Shown here piece by piece: positions 46,530-55,810 of a DNA stretch of 64,000 bases (within the stretch, counting starts at the first letter, position 1; each line of letters begins with the position of its first letter). Source of the DNA: an uncultured Sphingomonadales bacterium (GTDB lineage: Bacteria; Pseudomonadota; Alphaproteobacteria; Sphingomonadales; Sphingomonadaceae); the NCBI GenBank assembly GCA_903821685.1, contig CAIJLW010000086.1, forward strand, positions 1-64,000. The letters run 5' to 3'. A program made the position numbers and the translations under genes. Under the pieces are notes generated by a model, which searched no databases, was not told where the DNA came from, and saw only the letters and a program-made list of their open reading frames with translations.

Positions 46530-48550
46530 TGTTCAAAAAAATCCTAATCGCAAACCGTGGCGAAATAGCTTGCCGGATTATCAAAACCGCGCGCCGGATG
46601 GGCATCGCGACGGTCGCGGTCTATTCCGATGCCGATGCGCGCGCGCCGTTTGTGCAAATGGCCGACGAGGCCGTGCATATTGGGCCTTCGCCAGCTGCAC
46701 AGTCGTATCTGATTGCCGATAAGATCATCGCTGCGTGCAAACAGACCGGCGCTGAGGCTGTCCATCCGGGCTACGGCTTTCTGTCGGAACGCACCAGTTT
46801 TGCCGAGGCACTTGCTAAGGAAAATATCGCCTTCATCGGCCCCCCTATAAACGCCATTGCCGCTATGGGTGACAAGATCGAATCCAAGAAGCTGGCCTTG
46901 AAAGCAGGCGTTAATGTCGTTCCCGGCTTTGTCGGCGAGATTGACGATACCGAACATGCGGTCCGGATTTCTGCTGAGATCGGCTATCCCGTCATGATGA
47001 AAGCTTCCGCCGGCGGCGGTGGCAAGGGGATGCGGCTTGCATATAATGAGCAAGATGTCCGCGAAGGCTTTGAGGCTACCAAGCGGGAAGGGCTGAACTC
47101 ATTCGGTGACGACCGCGTGTTTATCGAGAAGTTCATCCTCAACCCACGCCACATTGAAATCCAGATTTTGGGTGATCAGCACGGCAACATATTGTATTTA
47201 AACGAACGCGAATGCTCGATCCAGCGCCGTCATCAGAAAGTTGTAGAGGAAGCGCCTTCGCCCTTTGTTACACCCAAAATGCGCAAGGCGATGGGCGAAC
47301 AATGCGTCGCACTGTCTCGTGCCGTTGGCTATTATTCTGCTGGTACGGTCGAACTGATCGTGTCGGGAGCTGACCCAAGCGGTGAAAGCTTTTACTTCCT
47401 TGAGATGAACACGCGTTTGCAGGTTGAGCATCCTGTGACAGAATGCATCACTGGCATAGATCTTGTGGAACAAATGATCCGCGTCGCCGCTGGTGAAAAG
47501 CTTGCGATGACGCAGGAAGACATCAAAATAGACGGATGGGCTATCGAAAACCGTGTTTATGCAGAAGACCCCTATCGCGGATTTTTACCAAGCACGGGCA
47601 GGCTCACCCGCTACAGGCCACCCGTTGAAGGCTGGACAGACGATGGAACCGAGAATGGCCGCCGCGGCGTTGATGGCATCCGTGTAGACGACGGTGTCTA
47701 TGACGGCGGCGAAGTTAGCATGTTCTACGACCCCATGATTGCGAAACTCATCACCTGGGGACAAACCCGTGACGAAGCCGCCGACCTGCAAATCGCAGCG
47801 CTTGATCGTTTCGAGATTGAGGGTCTGGGCCATAATATCGATTTCGTTAGCGCCATTATGCAGCATCCGCGCTTCCGATCGGGGGAACTCACCACCGGTT
47901 TCATTGCGGAAGAATATCCCGATGGCTTCCAAGGTGCAGCATCCTCGCCTGAACTGGTTAAGTCATTGGCCGCTATTGCTGGGTTTGTGGCCACGGCAGA
48001 AGCAGATCGCGCGCGTAATGTTGATGGGCAATTGGGCGACACTTTGCCGCCGCCATCACGTTGGCAAGTTAAGATTGCCGATGCCGTGCATGATATCGAA
48101 ATGATCGATGGCGAAATGCACGTCGACGGCGCGTTGTTTGAACTTTCGATGGAATATGACCCCGGCGATCGCATCATTGAGGCGGAAGTTGACGGCGATG
48201 AACTTGCCGTCAAAATTACCAAAACCCGCAATGGTTTTAATATGAGCACCCGCGGCGCAAAGCATGTCGCCCGCGTGCTGCCTGGTCATATTGCACATCT
48301 CGCTACCCACATGATCGAAAAGATCCCTCCGGATTTGTCCAAGTTTCTCATTTGCCCAATGCCAGGCTTGCTCACGACGTTGCATGTCGGCGAAGGGGAC
48401 ATTGTCGAAGCCGGCCAACCGCTCGCCGTGGTGGAAGCAATGAAGATGGAGAACATTTTGCGTGCTGAGAAAACGGGAACGGTGAAGCTGGTGAATGCTA
48501 AGGCCGGAGATAGCTTGGCAGTAGACGCAGTAATTCTGGAGATGGAGTAA
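46529..48550 (+). CDS. pccA: Propionyl-CoA carboxylase alpha subunit (biotin carboxylase/carrier)
   Basis: Carboxylates its own biotin with ATP and bicarbonate. The 673-residue product has the biotin carboxylase domains (1-450; NRGEIACRIIKTARRMG, the glycine-rich KASAGGGGKGMR, EMNTRLQVEHPVTE), a BT linker region (about 480-595), and the C-terminal biotinyl domain with Lys639 in VEAMKMENIL. ATG 46529 shares one base with the DUF1330 stop. Last gene of the propionate operon; convergent with the cyclase-family gene 11 bases away. Confidence 0.96.
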   Translation: MFKKILIANRGEIACRIIKTARRMGIATVAVYSDADARAPFVQMADEAVHIGPSPAAQSYLIADKIIAACKQTGAEAVHPGYGFLSERTSFAEALAKENIAFIGPPINAIAAMGDKIESKKLALKAGVNVVPGFVGEIDDTEHAVRISAEIGYPVMMKASAGGGGKGMRLAYNEQDVREGFEATKREGLNSFGDDRVFIEKFILNPRHIEIQILGDQHGNILYLNERECSIQRRHQKVVEEAPSPFVTPKMRKAMGEQCVALSRAVGYYSAGTVELIVSGADPSGESFYFLEMNTRLQVEHPVTECITGIDLVEQMIRVAAGEKLAMTQEDIKIDGWAIENRVYAEDPYRGFLPSTGRLTRYRPPVEGWTDDGTENGRRGVDGIRVDDGVYDGGEVSMFYDPMIAKLITWGQTRDEAADLQIAALDRFEIEGLGHNIDFVSAIMQHPRFRSGELTTGFIAEEYPDGFQGAASSPELVKSLAAIAGFVATAEADRARNVDGQLGDTLPPPSRWQVKIADAVHDIEMIDGEMHVDGALFELSMEYDPGDRIIEAEVDGDELAVKITKTRNGFNMSTRGAKHVARVLPGHIAHLATHMIEKIPPDLSKFLICPMPGLLTTLHVGEGDIVEAGQPLAVVEAMKMENILRAEKTGTVKLVNAKAGDSLAVDAVILEME

Positions 48551-48561
48551 GGCGGAATTTC

Positions 48562-49329
48562 CTAAGCTAAAATGGCGACCGCCCTTATCCATCCGGCACT
48601 TGCGCGCTCAATTTTTACGGGGAAGCATGAGAGCGTAAATCCAAATGGTGGTAGGGCCTCCAAATTGGTCAGTTTCTCAATCTGGTAATAAGGCTGGATC
48701 CGGCCGGCCTTATGTCCTTCCCAGATGATCGAAGGATCGCGCTTTTCGGCCCAACGCTTTGCGGTGTGACTAAAGGGTGCATCCCAACTCCATGCGTCTG
48801 TGCCTACAACCTGAACCCCGCGTTCCGTGAGGTACAATGTGGCTTCAGCGCCCATGCCAATGCCTTGGTCCGTGAAATTATCAGTCCCATATACAGCGCC
48901 GGACTGCACCAATACGATATCACGCGGTTGAAGGGTGTAGCTGATCCGCTTTAACTCTGCCTCAACGTCCGCCGCGCTTATGACGTGGCCAGCGGGCATT
49001 TTAGAAAAATCGAGCTTCACAGCAGGCGCGAAAAATAGATCTAGCGGTGCTTCGTCAATCGACGGGGCAGGGGTCGACCCGTTGTCAGTGGTTGAATGAA
49101 AATGCCACGGCGCATCCATATGCGTCCCATTGTGCGTGGACAGGGTTAGGCTCTCCACTGCCCAGCCTTCGCCATCGGGAAGGTCCTCTTTGGTCAGCCC
49201 CGGGAAGAACATCGCGATTTGCTCCCACGTGTTTTCATGGGTCATGTAAGTGATTTGCGGCCGCATCACGGGCGGATCGGACACCACGTCGTTGGTAATA
49301 GGGATTGAGAGGTCTATAAATTGCGGCAT
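48562..49329 (-). CDS. Cyclase family protein (kynurenine formamidase-like fold)
   Basis: Metal-dependent hydrolase of the cyclase family (KynB, isatin hydrolase). The 255-residue product has the ligand motif STHNGTHMDAPWHF near 64-77, the PRDIVLVQSGA strand near 137, and VVGTDAWSWD near 178. It is longer than KynB (~210) and has a C-terminal extension (VKIERASAGWIRAVAIL), so substrate is unlikely to be set by homology alone. GGGAGGAG precedes ATG 49329. It diverges from the symporter gene, which may bring in its substrate or export its product. Confidence 0.88.
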   Translation of the reverse strand: MPQFIDLSIPITNDVVSDPPVMRPQITYMTHENTWEQIAMFFPGLTKEDLPDGEGWAVESLTLSTHNGTHMDAPWHFHSTTDNGSTPAPSIDEAPLDLFFAPAVKLDFSKMPAGHVISAADVEAELKRISYTLQPRDIVLVQSGAVYGTDNFTDQGIGMGAEATLYLTERGVQVVGTDAWSWDAPFSHTAKRWAEKRDPSIIWEGHKAGRIQPYYQIEKLTNLEALPPFGFTLSCFPVKIERASAGWIRAVAILA

Positions 49330-49386
49330 GAAGTGTCTCCTCCCGACATAGGCTAATGCCGCTTGTGGATAAGCGCAACATGCCGC

Positions 49387-49414
49387 TTGAACGCTTTAAC
49401 ATTGGCATTAAGAC
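49387..49414 (+). promoter_or_regulatory. Possible sigma-70 promoter of the symporter gene
   Basis: TTGAAC (49387-49392), a 16-base spacer and TAAGAC (49409-49414) lie 28 bases before the symporter start codon. The -35 is good and the -10 fair. No other promoter-like pair is seen in the 113-base divergent gap. Confidence 0.35.
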
Positions 49415-49442
49415 ACTCCTAAAGGGTTTATAGGGGAACATC

Positions 49443-51029
49443 ATGGCCAGTGCCGCCGATACCGAAGTCACACTTGATCCGCAGCGCGATCGCCTTGTTA
49501 TCACAGCATCATCGCTTGGTACTGTGTTCGAATGGTATGATTTCTTCGTATACGGCATATTGGCAGCGTTGATCGGAAAGCTGTTTTTTCCCGCAGACAA
49601 CCCCACCGCAGCGACATTGGCATCGCTTGCGATTTTTGGTGCAGGTTTTGGCGTGCGGCCGTTCGGTGCGATATTGTTTGGATATTTCGGCGACAAGATT
49701 GGCCGGAAATATACTTTTCTTGTCACAATTACCCTCATGGGCGTTGCCACTGCAGCAATCGGTTTGCTTCCAACCTTTGAAACTGCGGGTGTCTGGGCGG
49801 CAGGGTTGCTCTTGCTCATGCGCTGTCTTCAGGGACTGGCGCTTGGCGGGGAATATGGCGGAGCGGCCATCTATGTCGCCGAACATGCGCCTGATGGCAA
49901 ACGCGGGCAATATACCAGCTGGATTCAGGCATCTGTCGCGGGCGGTTTTCTACTCGCGGTCATTGTCGTGCTGATCACGCGGCAATCTATGAGCACGGAA
50001 GCGTTTGAAGCCTGGGGCTGGCGTGTGCCGTTCCTGACGTCGATAGGGCTGTTGGCGGTTTCTCTATACATGCGGCTCAAACTGTCGGAGAGCCCGGTTT
50101 TCAAGGCCATGAAAGCTGCTGGAACCACTTCTAAAAACCCGTTTTTGGAAAGCTTCCAATATCCAGGCAATATTGGCCGCCTCTTCGTCGCCTTGTTTGG
50201 CGTCGCAGCGGGTTTGACAGTCATTTATTACACCTCACAATTCGGCACCTTATACTTTCTTACTGGGACCGCGCGGGTTCCGGAAACGGATGCGCTGCTG
50301 TATATGGCTGTCGGCGCTGCCTTGGCTGCACCTACATATGTTGCCTGCGGCTGGCTGTCAGATAAATGGGGTCGGAAACGGCTCCTTCTCCTCGGTTATG
50401 GCCTATCGATTGTGGGTGTATTTCCGATTTTCTGGATGATGGCGGATGCAGCCAACCCTGCGCTTGCACGGGCCACAGCGAGCAACCCTGTTACCTTGTC
50501 GATGCCTGAATGTGATTTCAATGCGCTCAATCGCGTGCATGAAAGTGAATGCGCGCAGGCGCTTAACTTCCTTACGAAACGCGGCATTGCTTACAGCAAG
50601 CAGGCCGGAACGACTGTGTCGCTGAACGTCGGAGACGCCCAGTTGCAAGGTTTTGACGAAAAGGCGTATGTCGCGGCGTTGGAAAAGGCGGGCTATCCTG
50701 ATAAGTCCGACCCTGCGCAACGCCAGCCTTGGAAAATCATACTGGCGGTGTTCCTGATGGTGGCATTGTCCGGCATGACCTATGGACAAGTCGCCGCGAT
50801 CCTTGTTGAAATGTTTCCGGCGAAAATCCGTTACACGTCCATGTCGATACCCTATCATATTGGCGCAGGCTATTTTGGCGGGTTCTTGCCCTATATCTCG
50901 CAGTATATCGTCGCGCAGACGGGGCAACCATTCTCCGGGCTTTGGTACACAGTAGGGGTTACCGCCTTGGCGTTTGTTGTTGCGTTGATCTGGCTGCCGG
51001 AAACTTCGGGAAAGACCAAGCTGGATTGA
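49443..51029 (+). CDS. MFS transporter, metabolite:H+ symporter (MHS) family, with insertion
   Basis: Inner-membrane symporter, 528 residues against about 430 for typical MHS proteins. Twelve helices are predicted. The signature FEWYDFFVYG lies in helix 1, GDKIGRKYTF in loop 2-3, and LQGLALGGEYGGAAIYVAEH in helix 4. Between helix 9 and helix 10 (about residues 333-428) is a hydrophilic, periplasmic insertion of ~95 residues with two cysteines 13 residues apart, in MPECDF and ESECAQ. The solute is unknown. AGGGGAA precedes ATG 49443; alr follows after 31 bases. Confidence 0.9.
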   Translation: MASAADTEVTLDPQRDRLVITASSLGTVFEWYDFFVYGILAALIGKLFFPADNPTAATLASLAIFGAGFGVRPFGAILFGYFGDKIGRKYTFLVTITLMGVATAAIGLLPTFETAGVWAAGLLLLMRCLQGLALGGEYGGAAIYVAEHAPDGKRGQYTSWIQASVAGGFLLAVIVVLITRQSMSTEAFEAWGWRVPFLTSIGLLAVSLYMRLKLSESPVFKAMKAAGTTSKNPFLESFQYPGNIGRLFVALFGVAAGLTVIYYTSQFGTLYFLTGTARVPETDALLYMAVGAALAAPTYVACGWLSDKWGRKRLLLLGYGLSIVGVFPIFWMMADAANPALARATASNPVTLSMPECDFNALNRVHESECAQALNFLTKRGIAYSKQAGTTVSLNVGDAQLQGFDEKAYVAALEKAGYPDKSDPAQRQPWKIILAVFLMVALSGMTYGQVAAILVEMFPAKIRYTSMSIPYHIGAGYFGGFLPYISQYIVAQTGQPFSGLWYTVGVTALAFVVALIWLPETSGKTKLD

Positions 51030-51060
51030 CAGACAAAGGGGCAGGGGCGAGAGGCGGTTA

Positions 51061-52104
51061 ATGACGGATTTTGTGCCCCCCTTGCGCCTTACTCTTGACG
51101 GATCTGCGTTGGTTTCGAACTGGCGGGCGCTTGATAAGCGCAGCGGCGCGGCCCGTGCCGGAGCTGCTGTTAAGGCGGATGCTTATGGTCTTGGAGCGCG
51201 AGAAGTGGTTGCGCGGTTGCGTGATGCAGGGTGTCGCGACTTTTTTGTTGCACATTGGGGCGAAGCAGAAGCGATTGCAGATCTCATTCCACCCGAATGG
51301 ATAGCTGTTCTGAACGGTATATCATCAGCCGACGTTCCCGGCGCGCGCGCTTTGGGTGCAATCCCGGTTTTGAATACGGTTGAACAAGTGGAATTGTGGC
51401 GCACATCAGGCGGGGGGCGTTGCCACATCATGTTTGACAGCGGCATTAACCGCTTGGGGCTGGGGCCAGGGCAACTCACGGCCGCTGCAATTCACGGCGT
51501 TCAGGTTGATTTGCTGCTGTCGCATCTTGCGTCCGCCGATGCAGACGTGGCGCAGAACAGCGCACAGCTTTCAATGTTTCAGTTTGTTATGACAACCGTT
51601 GACGCCAAACGGCGTAGCTTCGCGAACAGCGCAGGTATCATGCTGGGCGATGACTATCATTTTGACCTAACCCGCCCAGGTCTAAGCCTGTACGGGGGGA
51701 TCGCACGTGCGGAAATGGCGAGCTTTATCAAACCTGTGGTCGCGCTTTCGGCAAGGCTGGTTCAGGCGCGGGTCGTATCCGCGGGGTCGCCCGTTGGCTA
51801 TAATGCGACCCATATCTGCAACGCGGATACGCGTGTGGGCACGATTTCGATTGGCTATGCCGATGGCTATTTGCGGGCTTTTTCCGGCAAGGGAACTGCA
51901 CGTGTAGGCGGACACAATGTCCCTGTTATCGGCCGCGTGTCGATGGACTTAGTCACGTTGGACCTAACTGGCATTCCCGACATAGGCGAAGGTGATTGGG
52001 TAGATTTAGATTATGATCTGATATCTACATCCGCGCTAACTGGCCTGTCACAATATGAACTGCTCACCAACTTGGGTTCAAGGTTCAAGCGCGTCTGGCG
52101 ATAA
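51061..52104 (+). CDS. alr: Alanine racemase
   Basis: PLP racemase supplying D-alanine for peptidoglycan. The 347-residue product has Lys38 in AVKADAYGLG, the catalytic Tyr in ISIGYADGYLRAF near 265, the RPGLSLYGG segment near 210, and GRVSMDLVTLD near 295. GAGG lies before ATG 51061. It is probably transcribed with the symporter gene and ends at the hairpin at 52167-52186. Confidence 0.95.
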   Translation: MTDFVPPLRLTLDGSALVSNWRALDKRSGAARAGAAVKADAYGLGAREVVARLRDAGCRDFFVAHWGEAEAIADLIPPEWIAVLNGISSADVPGARALGAIPVLNTVEQVELWRTSGGGRCHIMFDSGINRLGLGPGQLTAAAIHGVQVDLLLSHLASADADVAQNSAQLSMFQFVMTTVDAKRRSFANSAGIMLGDDYHFDLTRPGLSLYGGIARAEMASFIKPVVALSARLVQARVVSAGSPVGYNATHICNADTRVGTISIGYADGYLRAFSGKGTARVGGHNVPVIGRVSMDLVTLDLTGIPDIGEGDWVDLDYDLISTSALTGLSQYELLTNLGSRFKRVWR

Positions 52105-52160
52105 ATAATCGGTTAGTTTGCAGTCAACGGCCCACGATTGGTCAGCGCGCATAAAGACAT

Positions 52161-52190
52161 AAAAAAGGGCGCCACAATGGACGCCCTCTC
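52161..52190. terminator. Bidirectional terminator between alr and the TonB-dependent receptor
   Basis: GGGCG (52167-52171) pairs with CGCCC (52182-52186), extended inside by CCA/TGG after a bulge, with a 3-base loop. Six A precede it on plus, so the minus strand has a T6 tract for the receptor gene; on plus it is followed by TCTCTATT, a weaker tail for alr. Confidence 0.7.
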
Positions 52191-52214
52191 TATTAATTCT
52201 GATATTTTCTAACT

Positions 52215-55200
52215 TTAGAACGTCGCGCGCGCACTAAGCTGGAAACGCCGGCCGATGAGGTCGTTGTAGCTAGATGGATGAAGCTCACCAAAGTAATCCT
52301 CACCTTGTCGATTGAACAAGTTGGTTACCGAAAATGTCAGCCGTAAATCGTCTGTGGCTTCATAGAATATGCCGCCGCTAACAACGTAGTACGCTTTCAA
52401 CTTGTCAAGTGCACGGGCGTCGGCACCTGATCCTGCAACACCAGGAGCCCGGTTCAGCCTGCTGAAAAGCTGATCACCTGTGTAAGTTACCGTGGTTGTC
52501 ATACCAAATTCATTTTGAGCATAACGGAACCGCAGCTGACCCGAAAACTCAGGATCACCGATGACCCCATCACTGCGGCTGGGCGCAACACCGGTAATGT
52601 CGACCAAGCGGCGACGAACATACAGCATATCACCGCCAACCGTGAAGTCACCGCTGAACAGCGGGAAGTTGTAACCAATTGTTCCCTGAATCCCGCTAAA
52701 CTTGATATTGTTGCCGTTTACAAAACCGCTCCGTACGGCTGGATTTTGCGGATCACCCACCACGCGCCCATTGGGGCCGTAGTTGATTTGCTCGCAGAAA
52801 CCGTTTCCATTGGATGGGTCTGAAGTATTGAAATTAGGGTTATCGAAGCAGCCTGAAGCAATCTGCGCAATAGACAGGTTAGAAATTGGCTGGTTCAAAG
52901 ATATGCTTATATAATCGGCTGTGATCGACAGCCGCGGTATGAAAGTCGGACGCACAATTACACCAAAACTGTAGCTATCGGCCGCTTCGTTTTCCAGATT
53001 TGGATTTCCACCCGATTGAGCGGGCACACTTGCCGTCGACGCGGGGTCAGGCAGGTTAAAGTCAGTGCCTGGGAACGCCGCAATAAAAGCCGCGCAGTTT
53101 GCTGCACGGATCGTCGGGGCGGGGCCGGCATTACGAGCGGATGTCTGACAAAGATCCGGAACGAACGCAAACGTATTCACCTTAGGCAAAAACAGTTCTG
53201 TAATTGCAGGGGACCGGAACGAGCGCGTGAAGTTACCACGAAACTCTACGTCAGGGATCGGAGCCAAAGTACCACCGACCATGTACGAGAAAAAGCCGCC
53301 GTTCACTGTGTTGTCGGAGTAACGGCCACGACCAGTTACGGAAGCATTGTAAATGAAAGGAACGTTGTTTTCATCATTCACAAGTGGGATCACGAGTTCG
53401 CCAAACGCTTCATCGAGATTATATTTGCCTGCCAATGGCGTAATAGCAACGGAGCGTCCGCGACCTGCTTGTTGGAAATCACTAGGCGTAAAGCTAGCCT
53501 TTTCTTCACGGTGCTCATACCCAAAGTTAAAACCAACTGGGCCTGCCCAAAGGTCAAATAGCGAACCACCGATGTTGGCGTTAAATACTGTCTGCTCTTG
53601 CTCACTAATTGTGACAAAATCTTCGACCACGTAATCCCGCGCAGCTGCGGATGCGCGACCGTCACCAAACACATCGAGCGGTACACAATTTGGATCTGCA
53701 ATTGGCGTTCCACCAGGAGCAGCAAAACCAGTCAAAGCTGTGCCGACAAGGCGCGTGGGGTTGACTGTACACACAATCTGACCGGACGCATTGCGCGTTA
53801 CGTTTACAGCATTGATAAAGTTTTGGGCGTTGAGATCCTGCCCGTAGTCGCTGCTGCGCGTGTTTCCGTGGCTGCCATATGTTTCGAAGTTTAGAGTGCG
53901 GCCGAATATTTCTAAATCAGCCTTTAAACCACCAACCATGTTATAAAGTCGTGTTTTGTTAAATCCTGTGAGATCAGCATAGTCGTCTGATGCGCGCGAC
54001 AAGCTGAAAGACGTTACACCACGGGAAACCAACGCATCCCGGGCCTGAGTCGTGAGCATTGGGTTGTCAACCGAGAATGCGAGAGCGCCACTCAGCCCGC
54101 CAAACAACGAACTGTTAAAGGTTGGTTGTTGTGTCAGCTCATCAGCGCGTGATTCAAAATAGCTACCTTCGAAAAACAGCTCTACATTAGGTGTTACATC
54201 GAACGTAACGAAGGCATTTGCGCTCGTGCGGTTCAAATCAGACGTGATTTGAGTAAAGTCAGAGAAAACAAACCCATCACCGCCAGACCCAGATGTTCCC
54301 GGGAAGACTATGCCCTGATTGAAAGGAACGAGAAAACCACGCTCATCAAACTGAAGTCCTGTCGTCGTCCGAGTACCAAAAGGAACGGCTGGATTAAGGG
54401 GGTTCGTACCAGCACCGGTAAGGTTTGTGCTGGTTATCAGACCGCCCCGTGTCAGAAAGGGAATGTTTACGTTCCGGATCAATACCGACCCAGGCCAGCC
54501 ATCGGTCGCAGTATCGTTAAAGCCAATTCCGGGATCTAAGCGGCCGTCATTTGTCTGGTTTACTCCTGGGAGGCGCAACGAGCTGTTTTGGCTTGTCGAT
54601 GGATTGGTAGCGCTGCCAATACGGCGCTTTAGGAAATCACGACCGTTATATTCAACACCTGTAAGCTCATCGCGTGAAAAGGCCATGGTAACGTTCAAAC
54701 GCCCATCGAGGAAATCCTTACCCACAATTCCCGAGAAATTATAATTCTCATTATCGCTCTTTTCAGAAATACCTGTCGTAAACGAGAATTCCGCACCGTC
54801 GAAACGTGTGCGCTGGAAAATGTTGATAACACCAGAAATAGCGTCAGAACCGTAAATCGGCGCGCCGCCAACGCTTAACTGGTCAATTTTATCGGTAAGA
54901 ATGCTAGGCTGGGTGTTCAAATCTACCTGCGTCCCTGCACCGGCATTCGCAAAAATAGTTGCAACGTTCGAACTTACAAACCGGCGACCATTAATCAAAG
55001 TAAGCGTTCGGTTTGATCCCAAGCCGTAGCTATTCGCGAAGTTAACACCTTGACCAAATCCTTGACCGCCTTGTGGCGTAACACTGCCACGAATGCCGGG
55101 AAGCTCGTTGAGCGCATCTGCGATATTGGTAAAGTTACGTTCGCGCAATTGGCGATTATCAAGTGTCGTTGTTGGCTCGATCGATTCAAGATTAGGTAAA

Positions 55201-55358
55201 CGAATACGCGATCCAGTAACCGTAATTACTTTTTCATCTACTGCACTCTCCGCTGCAGGCTCATCGGCCGCTGGAGCATCCTGCGCGTAAGACGGCGCCG
55301 CTGTAAACAGTGCAAGGCTAATAGCAGAGCCAGCAATCAACAAATTGGTCTTTTTCAT
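52215..55358 (-). CDS. TonB-dependent receptor
   Basis: Outer-membrane active transporter. The 1047-residue product has a signal peptide cut after SYA (25/26), a TonB-box-like EKVITVTGSRI near 43-53, a plug domain (about 60-185; NIADALNELPGI, NGRRFV, YGSDAISGVINI), a 22-strand barrel, and a C-terminal Phe (LSARATF). AGGGATG lies upstream of ATG 55358. It stands alone, with no sigma/anti-sigma or substrate genes nearby, so the ligand cannot be told. The plug and length resemble the large sphingomonad receptor group, often for peptides or glycans. Confidence 0.94.
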   Translation of the reverse strand: MKKTNLLIAGSAISLALFTAAPSYAQDAPAADEPAAESAVDEKVITVTGSRIRLPNLESIEPTTTLDNRQLRERNFTNIADALNELPGIRGSVTPQGGQGFGQGVNFANSYGLGSNRTLTLINGRRFVSSNVATIFANAGAGTQVDLNTQPSILTDKIDQLSVGGAPIYGSDAISGVINIFQRTRFDGAEFSFTTGISEKSDNENYNFSGIVGKDFLDGRLNVTMAFSRDELTGVEYNGRDFLKRRIGSATNPSTSQNSSLRLPGVNQTNDGRLDPGIGFNDTATDGWPGSVLIRNVNIPFLTRGGLITSTNLTGAGTNPLNPAVPFGTRTTTGLQFDERGFLVPFNQGIVFPGTSGSGGDGFVFSDFTQITSDLNRTSANAFVTFDVTPNVELFFEGSYFESRADELTQQPTFNSSLFGGLSGALAFSVDNPMLTTQARDALVSRGVTSFSLSRASDDYADLTGFNKTRLYNMVGGLKADLEIFGRTLNFETYGSHGNTRSSDYGQDLNAQNFINAVNVTRNASGQIVCTVNPTRLVGTALTGFAAPGGTPIADPNCVPLDVFGDGRASAAARDYVVEDFVTISEQEQTVFNANIGGSLFDLWAGPVGFNFGYEHREEKASFTPSDFQQAGRGRSVAITPLAGKYNLDEAFGELVIPLVNDENNVPFIYNASVTGRGRYSDNTVNGGFFSYMVGGTLAPIPDVEFRGNFTRSFRSPAITELFLPKVNTFAFVPDLCQTSARNAGPAPTIRAANCAAFIAAFPGTDFNLPDPASTASVPAQSGGNPNLENEAADSYSFGVIVRPTFIPRLSITADYISISLNQPISNLSIAQIASGCFDNPNFNTSDPSNGNGFCEQINYGPNGRVVGDPQNPAVRSGFVNGNNIKFSGIQGTIGYNFPLFSGDFTVGGDMLYVRRRLVDITGVAPSRSDGVIGDPEFSGQLRFRYAQNEFGMTTTVTYTGDQLFSRLNRAPGVAGSGADARALDKLKAYYVVSGGIFYEATDDLRLTFSVTNLFNRQGEDYFGELHPSSYNDLIGRRFQLSARATF

Positions 55359-55810
55359 CGAAACATCCCTGAATTATCGTTCATATAGTATTCACACTGC
55401 CTCTAAAGCGCATGATTGCCATTAGTGCAATGACTTGAAGTGAAAAAGTCCAAATTCTGTCACAAAGTTGCCGTGAAACCACACCAGTGGATTGACTGCG
55501 TTTCGTAATTGTTATCACTATATTACAATAACTTGTGCGGATTTAAAGATGGTAATGCCCTGAAAATAGCTTTTAACATCAAGGCGCAAAAAAATTAAAA
55601 ATATGGACGAAGCAGCGCTTTGAACCTGTTGTCGCTTAGGATGCTTGATGCAAGACCGCTGCGTCGTTCATTTTATAAGCAATGCGTTTCTTGAAATAGG
55701 ATTACGAAAAGCGCTTTAACCGTACCCTCATGCGCGCCTTCACGCGCCAATGTTGCAGTGCACTATAAGTTGGTGCTAGTAGTGACGGAGTATTCGGGGA
55801 AGGACCAACT
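55359..55810. other. 452-bp AT-rich divergent intergenic region (TonB receptor / phaR)
   Basis: No ORF here looks coding. It should hold both promoters. A TACTAT -10-like box for the receptor lies on minus about 26 bases before its ATG (plus 55382-55387), with no good -35. An inverted repeat GTTAT-N12-ATAAC (55511-55532) may be an operator. Close to phaR, TATAAG (55764-55769) overlaps a TGC-AGT-GCA palindrome (55754-55762). The middle is A/T-rich and otherwise unremarkable. Confidence 0.5.
55754..55762. promoter_or_regulatory. Possible PhaR autoregulatory site
   Basis: TGC-AGT-GCA lies 48 bases before phaR and one base before a TATAAG box. PhaR of Paracoccus and Rhodobacter binds CTGC-N3/4-GCAG-type palindromes and represses its own gene. 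The outer C and G are T and C here, so the match is partial. Confidence 0.3.
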
